DNA of 64,000 nt. Source: Brevibacillus brevis. GTDB lineage: Bacteria > Bacillota > Bacilli > Brevibacillales > Brevibacillaceae. Both the position numbers and the translations under genes were made by a program. The notes beneath the pieces are model-generated. The model had not been told where the DNA came from. It saw nothing but the letters and a program-made list of their open reading frames with translations, and did no database searches. Shown here in pieces: positions 1-8,927 of this stretch. Position 1 is the first letter of the stretch. Every line of letters starts with the position of its first letter. The DNA lies in contig NZ_LR134338.1 of NCBI RefSeq assembly GCF_900637055.1, forward strand, positions 4,243,001-4,307,000, written 5' to 3'.

Positions 1-1102
1 GCGGCTTCTGCGGCCGCAACGGACTCACACGTGGAGGTGGATAGTTTGGCTGCATCGGTTGCAATGGACTTACCCGTGGCGGCGGATAGTTTGGTTGCAT
101 CGGTTGCAATGGACTTACCCGTGGTGGCGGGTAGTTTGGTTGCATCGGTTGCAACGGACTTACCCGTGGCGGCGGGTAGTTTGGCTGCATCGGTTGCAAC
201 GGACTTACCCGTGGCGGCGGGTAGTTTGGCTGCATCGGTTGCAACGGACTTACCCGTGGTGGCGGATAGTTCGGCTGCATCGGTTGCAACGGACTTACCC
301 GTGGTGGCGGATAATTCGGCTGTGGGCAAGGTGGGCATACATATGCTGGCGGTCGTGTAGGCTGTAATGGCAAGACCTGAGTCGGTGGTCTATATGGGAT
401 GTTGGGCACATTTTGATTCGGTGGAATCGCTGGTGGATATATATACGGACTCACTCTGGTTGGAGGTGGAGTCGGTATGAGTGGACGTATAGGAACAGGC
501 GGTTCCGGTGGCAGCACATTTGGCTTGCCTGAAATGTTCGGTGGTTTATACGGTGGCTTCTCAATCGGTTCTGCAGGTTTTTCAATTAGTTCTTCAATTG
601 GTCTTTCAATCGGCTCTGTTGGTTTTGGGATTGGCCGTGTCGGTGGAGGTGGCGGTAATGTTGGTGGTGCCGTTGGCCTGACTACCTCGGGTGAAACAGT
701 AGGAACTGGCGGCTTTGGCATCTCCTTGGGTGGTCTGGTGGGAATGGGAGCCGGCGGTAGGGTAGGTCTGGTCTCCTCCCTTGATTCGATTTCCACCTCT
801 CCTGATTCTTCCGGCTCAATTGGCCGCCTCTCGATTTCTTGCGGTACCTCCATCTCTTCCTCTTCCGTAATCGGTCTTTCTTTCACATAAGGGGCCGCCT
901 CACTCATTGGATGGGGGGGCGTTGTTCTTTGCGGTGGTCGGACAGGAACTTGTTTCGCCGGAATCTTGATTCTCGCTCCAGGATAAATTGTATCGGGAGT
1001 TTTTAATTGACTATTAAGGCGTAACAGTTCTTTGTAATCGACGCCATATCTTTTGGCGATCTTCCACATCGTATCGCCTTTTTGGACGATGTGTATTCTC
1101 AA
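1..1102 (-). CDS. safA: SafA-like LysM spore coat morphogenetic protein (partial, C-terminus beyond window)
   Basis: The reading frame is open from a TTG start at 1102 to the window edge, about 367 codons. The TTG has GGGAGGAG six bases upstream. Residues 2-46 form one LysM domain (IVQKGDTMWKIAKRYGVDY...IYPGARIKIP), a peptidoglycan-binding fold. An acidic stretch (about 75-110) follows, then a long Pro-rich region. The last ~110 visible residues are tandem copies of PPPRVSPLQPMQPNY; a YVCPPCPQPNY segment precedes them. SafA of Bacillus has an N-terminal LysM and lies near pheA/pheB/obg, where it guides inner coat assembly with SpoVID, which is also in this window (46-47.5 kb). The SafA name rests on domain plus position; another LysM coat protein is possible. 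Confidence 0.72.
   Translation of the reverse strand, partial: MRIHIVQKGDTMWKIAKRYGVDYKELLRLNSQLKTPDTIYPGARIKIPAKQVPVRPPQRTTPPHPMSEAAPYVKERPITEEEEMEVPQEIERRPIEPEESGEVEIESREETRPTLPPAPIPTRPPKEMPKPPVPTVSPEVVRPTAPPTLPPPPPTRPIPKPTEPIERPIEELIEKPAEPIEKPPYKPPNISGKPNVLPPEPPVPIRPLIPTPPPTRVSPYIYPPAIPPNQNVPNIPYRPPTQVLPLQPTRPPAYVCPPCPQPNYPPPRVSPLQPMQPNYPPPRVSPLQPMQPNYPPPRVSPLQPMQPNYPPPRVSPLQPMQPNYPPPRVSPLQPMQPNYPPPRVSPLQPMQPNYPPPRVSPLRPQKP
26..330 (-). repeat. 45-bp in-frame tandem repeat array (about 7 units)
   Basis: A 45-bp unit recurs about seven times with near-perfect identity and encodes PPPRVSPLQPMQPNY on the minus strand. Variation is mostly synonymous or Asn/Tyr codon wobble (CAA/CAG, CCA/CCG), and the first unit has diverged most. 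The array lies wholly inside the SafA-like gene and keeps frame. There are no spacers, so it is not a CRISPR array. The copy number is likely to vary between strains by slippage. Confidence 0.9.
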
Positions 1103-1203
1103 TGTTTTTCTCCTCCCTTGCACCAAACTCCCTAACATCGTATGCAGTCATGGGCGTTTTGCTCCTTGACGCCACTCCTTTGTTGGGAGGGAGTAGAAAA
1201 AGA

Positions 1204-1232
1204 AAAAACCAATCCCTCTAGGAATTGGTCTG
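1204..1232 (-). terminator. Intrinsic terminator of the pheB-hom-thrCB-pheA operon, containing the pheA stop codon
   Basis: On the minus strand ACCAATTCC-TAGA-GGGATTGGT is followed by TTTTTTCTTTTT. The TAG in the loop is the pheA stop codon, so the last codons of pheA form the left arm of the hairpin. Confidence 0.85.
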
Positions 1233-2081
1233 ATGCATATAAAATGGATACGTCCCGAGCTGGCGAACTTGACAACCAATAGCTTCAATCTCCGCAAACG
1301 CTCCTGGCAACAAGACGTCGTCCATCTTCTGCTCAATGTCGATGACAAAATAATAGCTTCCGAGTGCTTTCTTCGTTGGACGTGATTCGATGCGAGACAA
1401 GTTGACTTTTCTCCAAGCAAAAGCAGCCAGCACTTGATACAAGGCTCCCGGGAAATCTTCCGGCAGCGTGACCAGTATGGTCGTCTTTTCCTTGCGGGAA
1501 ACCGGCAGCTCAAGACTTTCCTGACCGACAAGAACAAAGCGCGTGTAGTTATTCGAATAATCTTGAATTTGTTCACGTGCAAACTCCAATGGATAAATCT
1601 CTACATTCAATCGAGTTCCAACAGCAGCCCACGGCTCTTCTGGATGCTCACTCACCATTTTTGCAGCCAATGCCGTACTGTTTACCGTTTCAATCGCTGC
1701 TTCCGGCAAATTCTCACGCAAAAAGTTGTGGCTTTGTGCAATCGCTTGAGGATGTGACATTACTCTCTTAATCGCGGACAAAGGCAATGGGTGCTCTCTT
1801 TTTGCCACCAACAAGTTTTGCGTAATCGGCAGTGCGAGCTCCGCCAAAATGGGCAGATCTACTTCGTGAATGAGCCAATCGAGTGTAGAGTTGACCGTTC
1901 CTTCAATGGAGTTTTCCATCGGTACAACACCGTATGCCACTTCATTTTTGGAAACAGCGTCTAGTACTTCAATAATACTTGGGTACGGAACGAAAGACAG
2001 CTTTTGTCCGAGCGACAATATCCTCGCTGCTTCTTCGGTAAACGTTCCACGCGGTCCTAGAAAAGCAAGTTTCTTCTCCAT
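1218..2081 (-). CDS. pheA: Prephenate dehydratase
   Basis: Converts prephenate to phenylpyruvate, the committed step to phenylalanine. The 287-residue protein has the catalytic periplasmic-binding-like domain (about 1-190) with the conserved TRF triad at 180-182. A C-terminal ACT domain follows, with the Phe-binding ESRP motif at 232-235. There is no chorismate mutase domain, as usual in Bacilli. ATG at 2081 is preceded by TAGGAG. It is the last gene of the pheB-hom-thrC-thrB-pheA operon, 22 bases after thrB, and its stop codon sits in the terminator loop. Confidence 0.95.
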   Translation of the reverse strand: MEKKLAFLGPRGTFTEEAARILSLGQKLSFVPYPSIIEVLDAVSKNEVAYGVVPMENSIEGTVNSTLDWLIHEVDLPILAELALPITQNLLVAKREHPLPLSAIKRVMSHPQAIAQSHNFLRENLPEAAIETVNSTALAAKMVSEHPEEPWAAVGTRLNVEIYPLEFAREQIQDYSNNYTRFVLVGQESLELPVSRKEKTTILVTLPEDFPGALYQVLAAFAWRKVNLSRIESRPTKKALGSYYFVIDIEQKMDDVLLPGAFAEIEAIGCQVRQLGTYPFYMHQTNS

Positions 2082-2103
2082 GGCTACTCCTATCCACTAT
2101 GGT

Positions 2104-3033
2104 CTATCTCTGATGGATTTCTAGCTGTACGCCATTTTCGTCCGGTTGCAAGATCATCACGCGGTACGAGATGTCGTGCCCTTTCATCACTCTGTCCACA
2201 AAAGCACGCAGCTTCTCTAATTCTTCATCCGAAGAGAAAAAGCAGAGGATCGTCGGTCCAGCGCCGCTCAAAGCAGCCCCCAGTGCCCCGTGTTCAGTCG
2301 CTTTGTCCAGGATTTCGTTCAAGCCAGGTACAAGCTTTGCTCGATACGGCTGATGCAGCCGATCCGACATTGCCCGCCCCATCAGGTCTAGTCTGCCTTG
2401 TGCCAGTGCAGCAACTAGCAAACTACTATGACCCACATTATATACAACATCCTCTCTGCTGTACACCTGTGGCAAGACGTTCCGCGCTTTTTCTGTCGAG
2501 AGCATGAATTCTGGGATCACGACAAGAGTCTGCAATCCCGCAGGGGCAGAAAACCGCACATAAGGAATGGGTTCCCCTGGTACCTCAGGCATCGTCGCAA
2601 CAATGATACCGCCAAACATCGAAGCTCCCGCATTATCCGGATGCCCTTCCAGGCGTGTTGCCTTTTCAAACAACTGTTCACGCGTAAATGGTTCGCCAGC
2701 GAGATGGTTAGCTGCTACGAGTGCACCTACAATCGCAGCGGCACTGCTACCCAATCCCCTCGTCAGGGGAGCGTCACTGGAAGCACGGATCGCGAGCTCA
2801 GGAATAGCGAGACCTGCTTCCTGAAACAAACCCGCCGCAACCTTGTACAGAAGATTATTTTTGTCCGTCGGTGTTCCTTGCAGCTCCTTGCCCATCATCT
2901 CTACCGTCGTATGATCGCTGATTTCCATTTCTACAACAGAATACAACTGGAAAGCCATTCCCAGCGCATCGAATCCTGGTCCCAGATTCGCTGTCGTTGC
3001 CGGTATGGTTACTTTTACACGTCGTCCATTCAT
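2104..3033 (-). CDS. thrB: Homoserine kinase
   Basis: Phosphorylates homoserine to O-phosphohomoserine, the substrate of the threonine synthase encoded just upstream. The protein (309 residues) is a GHMP kinase: N-terminal [15 protein letters not shown], and the ATP-binding loop [12 protein letters not shown] at about 89-100. [14 protein letters not shown] motif lies near residue 250. The ATG overlaps the thrC stop as ATGA, indicating translational coupling. Confidence 0.95.
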   Translation of the reverse strand: MNGRRVKVTIPATTANLGPGFDALGMAFQLYSVVEMEISDHTTVEMMGKELQGTPTDKNNLLYKVAAGLFQEAGLAIPELAIRASSDAPLTRGLGSSAAAIVGALVAANHLAGEPFTREQLFEKATRLEGHPDNAGASMFGGIIVATMPEVPGEPIPYVRFSAPAGLQTLVVIPEFMLSTEKARNVLPQVYSREDVVYNVGHSSLLVAALAQGRLDLMGRAMSDRLHQPYRAKLVPGLNEILDKATEHGALGAALSGAGPTILCFFSSDEELEKLRAFVDRVMKGHDISYRVMILQPDENGVQLEIHQR

Positions 3034-4112
3034 GATACAATTTCTCTCCCACTTTGACGAACCAGCTCCATCACAGCTTCATGTGTCGCCGGAACAGAAC
3101 GCGGCTCTTCACCTACCAGCTTCAAAGCGATGTTTGGATCTTTTAGTCCGTTTCCAGTCAATACGCACACGATCTGGCTGCCAGATTGAAGCCTTCCAGC
3201 CTCATGCAGCTTGATAATGCCAGCCAGCGATGCTGCCGAGGCAGGCTCACAAAACACACCTTCACTCTTCGCCAGCAAATGATAGGCATGTAAAATTTCT
3301 TCGTCCGTTACACTATCGACGAGACCGCTTGATTTCGAAATAGCATTCAAAGCGCCATCCTTGCTCGCTGGGTTGCCAATGCGAATAGCTGTCGCAATCG
3401 TTTCAGGGTTGGCTACTGGTTCGCCGTGAACCAACGGAGCTGCTCCCGCTGCCTGGAATCCGTACATCTTAGGCAAGCGACTCGATTTATTAGCTGCGAA
3501 ATATTCCTCGAAACCCTTCCAGTATGCTGTAATGTTACCTGCGTTACCAACTGGAATGGCCAAAATGTCAGGTGCGTCCGCCAGCGCATCGCACACTTCA
3601 AATGCCGCGGTCTTTTGTCCTTCGATCCGGTAAGGGTTCACGGAATTCACCAGTGTTATCGGCTCTTTCGCTGTGATTTCGCGAACGATATCCAGTGCTT
3701 CATCAAAATTACCGTCAATCGCGATGACTTCTGCGCCATAGGCGATAGCCTGTGCCAGCTTGCCCAATGCGATATTGCCGTTCGGGATCAGGACGATGCA
3801 ACGCAACCCTGAGCGTGCCGCATACGCCGCTGCTGCTGCTGACGTATTCCCCGTCGAAGCGCACATGATTGTGTTGCTTCCCTCTTCTACCGCTTTGGCT
3901 ACAGCCATGACCATGCCTCTATCTTTAAAAGAGCCGGTCGGATTGAGCCCCTCGTACTTAACGTACAGCTCCACCCCCAATTGTTTGGATAGGTTCGGGG
4001 CATGGATCAAGGGAGTGTTTCCTTCATGCAAGCTGACCAGCGGAGTTTTTTCTGTGATCGGGAGAAATTCCCGGTAACGTGCCAGGATGCCAGACTGTCG
4101 ATCAGAACCCAT
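3030..4112 (-). CDS. thrC: Threonine synthase
   Basis: PLP enzyme making threonine from O-phosphohomoserine. Length is 360 residues, typical of the short bacterial class. The PLP-binding lysine is K63 in [10 protein letters not shown], and the phosphate-binding loop GNAGN lies near residue 190. It shares one base with the end of hom (TAATG) and four with the start of thrB, so the three genes are translationally coupled. Confidence 0.95.
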   Translation of the reverse strand: MGSDRQSGILARYREFLPITEKTPLVSLHEGNTPLIHAPNLSKQLGVELYVKYEGLNPTGSFKDRGMVMAVAKAVEEGSNTIMCASTGNTSAAAAAYAARSGLRCIVLIPNGNIALGKLAQAIAYGAEVIAIDGNFDEALDIVREITAKEPITLVNSVNPYRIEGQKTAAFEVCDALADAPDILAIPVGNAGNITAYWKGFEEYFAANKSSRLPKMYGFQAAGAAPLVHGEPVANPETIATAIRIGNPASKDGALNAISKSSGLVDSVTDEEILHAYHLLAKSEGVFCEPASAASLAGIIKLHEAGRLQSGSQIVCVLTGNGLKDPNIALKLVGEEPRSVPATHEAVMELVRQSGREIVS

Positions 4113-5413
4113 TATTTGTCTCCTCCTTCTACACGGTAGCAGCTCTGTACAGTTGATACGATATCCATCTGCTCCATGTAAGCCAGTACCGCATCCATGT
4201 CACTTTTTGAGGACATGTGTGTAATCATGATAATCTCCGCTTCACGTCCGTTGTTAAACGGTTGCTGGATGACTTGCTCAAGGGAAATATTTTTGTCTGC
4301 CAACAGTTGTGTAATTTGAGCAAGAACACCGCGTTTATCTGCAACTACGATGCGCAGGAAGTATTTCGAGAATTTTTCGCTGTCTTCTTTCAATACTTTT
4401 TCTTTGTATGGAGCAACCATTCCGCGTCCGTTCACTCCTAGCTTTCTGTTTTTGACGACAGTGACCAGGTCAGACACAACGGCGGTAGCAGTCGGCAATT
4501 CACCTGCGCCCGGCCCGTAAAACATGGTTTCTCCTACCGCTTCCCCATGAACGTACACGGCATTAAAGACACCATTTACGGAAGCGAGTGGATGAGATTT
4601 CGGAACCAGAGTCGGCTGCACACTTACCTCAATCGCCTCTTCGTCACGACGAGCCAGTCCGAGCAGCTTGATTTCATAGCCCAGTTGCTTGCCATAGGCG
4701 ATATCTTCCTTGCTCACGGAACTGATCCCTTTTACGTCCACATCTTCGAGCTTCATCGGTACACGGAAGCCCAGCGTTGCCAGAATCGCCATTTTGCGGG
4801 CGGCATCAAAGCCCTCCACATCAGAGGTTGGGTCCTGCTCCGCATAGCCCAGTGCTTGTGCTTCTTTCAATACCTCGCTATAGTCTGCGCCCTCTTGACT
4901 CATTTTGGTCATGATGTAATTGGTCGTTCCGTTGACGATCCCCATCATTTTCGCGATACGGTCTGAGGAGAACCCTTCAACTAACGCGCGCAAGATCGGT
5001 ATTCCGCCTGCCACGCTTGCCTCGTAGAAAACGTCACAGCCCTTTTCTTGCGCTTTCTCTAAAATTTCGGCTCCGTGCAACGCCATCAGATCTTTGTTGG
5101 CTGTTACTACGTGCTTGCCACGTTCGAGTGCACCCAAAATGTATTCCTTGGCAGGGTGAATGCCGCCAATCACTTCTACGATGACTTCGATTTCCGGATC
5201 ATCCAAAAGACTAGCAGGGTCAGTGGTCAGCGTGCTTTCCATGGATGAAATATTGCGAGATTTTTCCGCATCTTGAACAAGAATACGGGATATCTCAATA
5301 CTGAGGCCGGTCTGCTTTTGCAAATCCTCTTGATGTGCTTGAATAATGCGTACGACACCAGTCCCGACTGTCCCAAAACCCATCAATCCCAATTTAATGC
5401 TCTGCTTCTCCAT
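4112..5413 (-). CDS. hom: Homoserine dehydrogenase
   Basis: NAD(P)-dependent reduction of aspartate semialdehyde to homoserine, at the branch to threonine and methionine. The Rossmann motif GFGTVGTG lies at about 12-19. The catalytic domain is followed by a C-terminal ACT domain (about 350-425), the usual site of threonine feedback control. Length is 433 residues. ATG at 5413 has GGGGAGAG upstream. It lies 37 bases after pheB. Confidence 0.95.
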   Translation of the reverse strand: MEKQSIKLGLMGFGTVGTGVVRIIQAHQEDLQKQTGLSIEISRILVQDAEKSRNISSMESTLTTDPASLLDDPEIEVIVEVIGGIHPAKEYILGALERGKHVVTANKDLMALHGAEILEKAQEKGCDVFYEASVAGGIPILRALVEGFSSDRIAKMMGIVNGTTNYIMTKMSQEGADYSEVLKEAQALGYAEQDPTSDVEGFDAARKMAILATLGFRVPMKLEDVDVKGISSVSKEDIAYGKQLGYEIKLLGLARRDEEAIEVSVQPTLVPKSHPLASVNGVFNAVYVHGEAVGETMFYGPGAGELPTATAVVSDLVTVVKNRKLGVNGRGMVAPYKEKVLKEDSEKFSKYFLRIVVADKRGVLAQITQLLADKNISLEQVIQQPFNNGREAEIIMITHMSSKSDMDAVLAYMEQMDIVSTVQSCYRVEGGDK

Positions 5414-5450
5414 GTCTCTCTCCCCTGCCTTTTCTTTGATTGTTTTTTGT

Positions 5451-5894
5451 TTAGCCTCTACCGACGATCATCGCTTTGCGAACGCCCGGGATCAGCTGCA
5501 AGCTATCCAAAAACTCCGTGCTAGATACGCGAAGATTAGCCATATCGACTGACATGGATATGGTAGCAATCCCTTGAAGTGGTATCGTCTGATTGATGGT
5601 CAATACGTTTCCACCTTGATCTGCTACATAGGTGAGCACTTTGGACAAGTAACCTGACATGTGATCCAAAGAGAAAGTAAACGTCATAATTTTTTCGCTC
5701 ATCATCGCATTGAACGGAAAAATGCCATCTTTGTACTTATAAAAAGCACTGCGACTCAATCCTACCCGTTCAACCGCTTCATTCACGGTATCCACTTCGC
5801 CGGATTCCAGCATCTTCTTGGCTTCAATCGTTTTGGCAATCGATTCTGGCAGGATGTCAGATCGAATCAAGTAGAATTTTTCTTCCTTTTTCAT
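5451..5894 (-). CDS. pheB: ACT domain-containing protein PheB
   Basis: A 147-residue protein, the same length as Bacillus PheB. Residues about 15-60 look like a small helical DNA-binding segment (ARTIEAKKMLESGEV-type, then VGLSRSAFYKYKDGIFPF), and the C-terminal half is an ACT domain (MSGYLSKVLTYVADQGGNVLTINQTIP). PheB is often annotated as chorismate mutase-like, but no catalytic evidence is visible. It is first in the operon, with a consensus promoter and AGGAGG site, and could act as an amino-acid-sensing regulator. Confidence 0.85.
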   Translation of the reverse strand: MKKEEKFYLIRSDILPESIAKTIEAKKMLESGEVDTVNEAVERVGLSRSAFYKYKDGIFPFNAMMSEKIMTFTFSLDHMSGYLSKVLTYVADQGGNVLTINQTIPLQGIATISMSVDMANLRVSSTEFLDSLQLIPGVRKAMIVGRG

Positions 5895-5939
5895 GCGTTG
5901 TGTCCTCCTGAGAAAAACAGTTGTTTCTTCATAGAGGAC

Positions 5940-5968
5940 ATTATAACGGAAAGCATGTAATGTGACAA
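5940..5968 (-). promoter_or_regulatory. SigA-type promoter of the pheB-hom-thrCB-pheA operon
   Basis: On the minus strand TTGTCA (5963-5968) and TATAAT (5940-5945) are separated by exactly 17 bases. They lie about 46 bases upstream of the pheB ATG. No attenuator or T-box is seen in the short leader. Confidence 0.8.
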
Positions 5969-6079
5969 TCCTTATCCGTCACTTTTTTTCATCGGATCAT
6001 ATTTGGTTTACTTTGATTACATGAGGGGGAGCTTCTTCGCGCACAATAATGCGTATCGTATGGAGGAGGTGAAAGGCAA

Positions 6080-6232
6080 ATGGCCGGACGTGGAAAGTCA
6101 GATAAATCGGAGCGCCGCAACAATCACCCAGCTGGTAAGCCAAGCAGTCTCGATCAGTTTGGCAATGACATGCGAGGTAAAAAAATGGCACAGTCCCCAA
6201 ACGTGATTGAAGACCCCAGCGGAAACGGATAA
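6080..6232 (+). CDS. Small hydrophilic protein of unknown function (50 residues)
   Basis: ATG at 6080 is preceded by GGAGGAGGTG, and the frame ends with TAA at 6230. The product is rich in Asn, Ser, Gly, Lys and Arg with no hydrophobic stretch (MAGRGKSDKSERRNNHPAGK...). A strong terminator follows after ten bases. The composition resembles minor small acid-soluble spore proteins, but no family motif is recognised. Plus-strand genes are rare here, and the RBS plus terminator support a real transcript. Confidence 0.55.
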   Translation: MAGRGKSDKSERRNNHPAGKPSSLDQFGNDMRGKKMAQSPNVIEDPSGNG

Positions 6233-6242
6233 ACAAGCACAA

Positions 6243-6272
6243 AAAACCCGGGACATCATGATCCCGGGTTTT
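6243..6272. terminator. Bidirectional terminator between the small gene and ndh
   Basis: AAAACCCGGGA and TCCCGGGTTTT form an 11-bp stem around a short loop, with A/T tracts on both sides. It can serve both converging transcripts. Confidence 0.88.
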
Positions 6273-6282
6273 CCTGATTCAA

Positions 6283-7461
6283 TTAGTATGCCAAAGAGGA
6301 CAAACCATTAATATGAGTCAAGTAGCGAACGTTACTCGCTTCTTTCATCAAGGTTGCAGGCAGGCCTTTCAGCTTCAGTTGGCTTGCACCGATTGTTCCG
6401 ATCGCGTCTTTACGGCCCAGGCTACCCAGTGTACCGGAGAATACCGGTTTGAAAGTATCCATTTTGGTGCCGTTGAAGTGCGCGAAGAGATTGTGACCAA
6501 CTACTTCTCCCATTTGCCATGCCAGCTGCGCAGTCGGAGGGAATGGACGACCTTCTGGCCCCATTACGACCGCACTGTCACCTGCGAGGAATACATCAGG
6601 GTGAGAAGTGGATTGCAGGAATTCTGTAACAGTTGCACGCCCGCGGTTTACTTCCACGCCGCACTCAGCTACTACGCGATTTCCTTGTACGCCACCTGTC
6701 CATACCATTGTTTTGGTTTCAATGGTACCGCCATCTTTCAAGCAAACCGTGGTTTCTTTCATTTCCGTTACAGGGACGCCTGTCAGGAATTGAACGCCGC
6801 GTTTTTCCAAGCTCTTTTTCGCACGCTCAACCAGGTCAGGAGCAAAACCAGCCAAAATGGATGGACCTGCTTCTACACAGTAGATGGATACGTCTGCAAA
6901 GTCTACGCCGTGTTTATGGCACAGATTTGGCAGCATATCAGCGAATTCCCCAACCAGCTCGATACCTGTCAGGCCGCCACCACCTACAACGAAGGTAGCA
7001 TCTGCTTTATTTTTGCTCGTCTTGTATTCAATCACGCGCTCTGCGAGGTGTGCACGCAGACGATTTGCTTCTTCTACAGACTTCAGTGTAAAGCTGTACT
7101 CTTGCAGACCTGGGATTCCGAAGAATGCGGTTTCACTACCCAGCGCAATAACCAAAGCATCGTATTTAATGGACTCGCCGCTCGCCAGTGTTACACGTTG
7201 GGAATCGAGACCAATGTTTTCTACCGTGTCCACTACGAGGTTAATCTCTTTGCCACGCAGCAATCTTTCCAGAGGGAGCGCCACGTTTTGTTCAGACAGG
7301 TTTCCTACTGCCAAGCGGTGCAGTTCCGTAATGATTTGGTGAGTAGGAAAACGGTTTACCACCGTGATCGACGCTTCTTCAGCCGTCATGTATTTACGTG
7401 CAGTCAATGCGCTGAGCAAACCGCCATAACCGCCGCCTAGAATCAGAATATGCTTCGCCAT
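6283..7461 (-). CDS. ndh: Type II NADH dehydrogenase (NDH-2)
   Basis: FAD enzyme oxidising NADH and passing electrons to quinone at the membrane surface, without proton pumping. The start ATG at 7461 (MAKHILILGGGYGG) has GGAGG seven bases upstream; a longer reading frame has no such site. Length is 392 residues. The FAD-binding GGGYGG lies at about 8-13, a second dinucleotide fold GGGGLTG near 160, and the FAD motif VFLAGDSA near 290. It sits 42 bases behind a DUF1641 gene under a Rex box, matching the Rex-regulated yjlC-ndh operon of Bacillus. Confidence 0.88.
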   Translation of the reverse strand: MAKHILILGGGYGGLLSALTARKYMTAEEASITVVNRFPTHQIITELHRLAVGNLSEQNVALPLERLLRGKEINLVVDTVENIGLDSQRVTLASGESIKYDALVIALGSETAFFGIPGLQEYSFTLKSVEEANRLRAHLAERVIEYKTSKNKADATFVVGGGGLTGIELVGEFADMLPNLCHKHGVDFADVSIYCVEAGPSILAGFAPDLVERAKKSLEKRGVQFLTGVPVTEMKETTVCLKDGGTIETKTMVWTGGVQGNRVVAECGVEVNRGRATVTEFLQSTSHPDVFLAGDSAVVMGPEGRPFPPTAQLAWQMGEVVGHNLFAHFNGTKMDTFKPVFSGTLGSLGRKDAIGTIGASQLKLKGLPATLMKEASNVRYLTHINGLSSLAY

Positions 7462-7503
7462 GCCCAATCCTCCGTCCTTGTCTTCCATTCCATAATAAAA
7501 ATA

Positions 7504-7959
7504 CTAGCGTTTTTGTTGTTGACGTTCTGCGGTTACTTCCAGGAATGCTTGTGCGAAACGCAATGTTTTTTGTACTTGCGGATCTTTGAGCATTTTGAGA
7601 ATACCGAACAAACCGATCGTAGACTCTTCTACATGAACACGGTCATTGGCCTCAATGGCTGCTTGCGCAATACCTTTCGCTTTATCAGAGATCGGTTTTA
7701 CGAACTCTTCCATTCCGCCTTTGATGTCGTCGATCAATACGTGATCATTTGCTACTGTTTGTACCAAATCATATGTTTTGGTCAAAAGAGTTGTCAGCTC
7801 CGCCAATTTAGGCAGGTTCGCCACCAATACGTTAAGTGACTCTTGGATTTCTGGTTTCATCAACTGATCGAGTACATCTTGTTGCTGCGCTGGTGCCAGA
7901 GTAGCAGTGCTTGCTACTTCAGCAGCAGCTTGAGCTTGTTGCGTAGTTGTTTGAGACAT
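7504..7959 (-). CDS. yjlC: DUF1641 protein, YjlC-like
   Basis: The 151-residue protein starts at ATG 7959 (MSQTTTQQAQ), which has AAAGGAGGA upstream; an in-frame upstream extension lacks a site. The DUF1641 region covers about 45-125 (LVANLPKLAELTTLLTKTYDLVQ...DDIKGGMEEFVKPISDKAKGI). In Bacillus, yjlC precedes ndh and both are repressed by Rex; the same layout and a Rex box are seen here. Molecular function is unknown; a role linked to the NADH dehydrogenase is inferred from context. Confidence 0.8.
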   Translation of the reverse strand: MSQTTTQQAQAAAEVASTATLAPAQQQDVLDQLMKPEIQESLNVLVANLPKLAELTTLLTKTYDLVQTVANDHVLIDDIKGGMEEFVKPISDKAKGIAQAAIEANDRVHVEESTIGLFGILKMLKDPQVQKTLRFAQAFLEVTAERQQQKR

Positions 7960-8113
7960 AAAAAAAACGTCCTCCTTTGCTTTGGAATAGAGGCCTTTCA
8001 TTCTCGATGCCTGTTCATACGAGTAACGGCCGCTATTCTCCCTGAAAATCCGGTTTAAAATTGCTTGTAACATTTTTCACAAAGCGAAACAGACAACGGA
8101 TTCGAATAATCAA

Positions 8114-8131
8114 AAGTGAATGATTTCACAA
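8114..8131 (-). promoter_or_regulatory. Rex (NADH-sensing repressor) operator upstream of yjlC-ndh
   Basis: The minus strand reads TTGTGAAATCATTCACTT, matching the Rex consensus TTGTGAA-N4-TTCACAA at 16 of 18 positions. It lies 155 bases upstream of yjlC. Rex control of ndh is known in Bacillus and Staphylococcus, where high NADH releases Rex. Confidence 0.75.
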
Positions 8132-8237
8132 GAATTTATTCAGGAAAGCGTACACAACAAATTCTTAAGTGAACAGGCTCGATTTAGAACTCTATGTACT
8201 CTACTATATACCTTCTTCACAGGAACATCAAAGGAAA

Positions 8238-8264
8238 AAAACCGCTTCCTTAGGAAGAAGCGGT
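8238..8264 (-). terminator. Terminator of the obg operon, containing the stop codon of the last gene
   Basis: On the minus strand ACCGCTTCTTCC-TAAG-GAAGCGGT is followed by TTTTTTTCC. The TAA in the loop is the stop codon of the PilZ-like gene. Confidence 0.87.
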
Positions 8265-8927
8265 AGTTGAGAGCTTTTTATAGTAATCTTTGATGAGTTC
8301 ATGGTGCTTTTCACTGATATCCGTAAAGATTAATTCAATGATCGATTGATTGTCTTGGAACGTTTTTTCCACGATTTTCGCCATCATGACGATCTCCTGC
8401 GCTTGCTTCGGTATCTTGAAAGACAAGTGGAGAAAATCGCCCTTCGACACATAACCGTCCGTTCCCAAAACAAGACGGGTTGGAGAGAATTTCAGCAACA
8501 CTGCCTCGCCTTTTTCTTCGATCGGTCTAGCTCCCATCACCTTGTAAGGGACAGAAATACCGAGATCGGGGGAGATGGGATCCTGCTTGCGCTTTTGTGT
8601 AATTTCTACCCCTACACTAATCGGAATCATCCCTAAAAGCTTGATCGGCCAAAGCGTTTGCTCCGAAACTACTTCCAAATCAATGGTGTTTACTGCCGCA
8701 TCCGTTTCCCAACGAATGCGTACAGTTGATCCGAGAAGCTCTGCTTTCGTTTCAGGCTTCATCTCACAGGAAACTACGAGATAACTGCCCTTTGCATGTT
8801 CAACCATAACTTGGACAGGTGTCTTCACCTGCTTGGAGATGATTAGCGGTAGCGCCGCACCGCGTTGGAGTCGTTTATCCCCCAAAAATGGGTTCAGTGA
8901 TGGGATATCAATCATGGTTTTTGTCAC
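8250..8927 (-). CDS. PilZ-like domain protein (flagellar-brake type)
   Basis: A soluble 225-residue protein. The N-terminal β-rich half (about 1-105) resembles the YcgR N-domain. The sequence ITQKRKQDP at ~110-120 sits where the PilZ Arg motif occurs, followed by a β-barrel region to ~215. The usual [D/N]xSxxG motif is degraded ([10 protein letters not shown]), so cyclic-di-GMP binding is uncertain. Its start overlaps the obgE stop as ATGA, so it is coupled to obgE. The family assignment is by pattern only. Confidence 0.55.
   Translation of the reverse strand: MTKTMIDIPSLNPFLGDKRLQRGAALPLIISKQVKTPVQVMVEHAKGSYLVVSCEMKPETKAELLGSTVRIRWETDAAVNTIDLEVVSEQTLWPIKLLGMIPISVGVEITQKRKQDPISPDLGISVPYKVMGARPIEEKGEAVLLKFSPTRLVLGTDGYVSKGDFLHLSFKIPKQAQEIVMMAKIVEKTFQDNQSIIELIFTDISEKHHELIKDYYKKLSTTASS

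Noticed and set aside
26-330. Possible CRISPR array
   Set aside because: The 45-bp units are contiguous with no spacers and keep a coding frame.
31-890. Long plus-strand frames rich in Ala/Val/Ser and in Gly/Ser across the SafA-like repeats
   Set aside because: They are antisense shadows of the Pro-rich tandem repeat. No ribosome-binding sites, and the minus frame is a coherent LysM protein.
6313-7440. 375-codon plus-strand frame opposite ndh
   Set aside because: Protein composition (many Cys, His, Phe) is that of an antisense frame, and ndh on the minus strand has clear FAD motifs.
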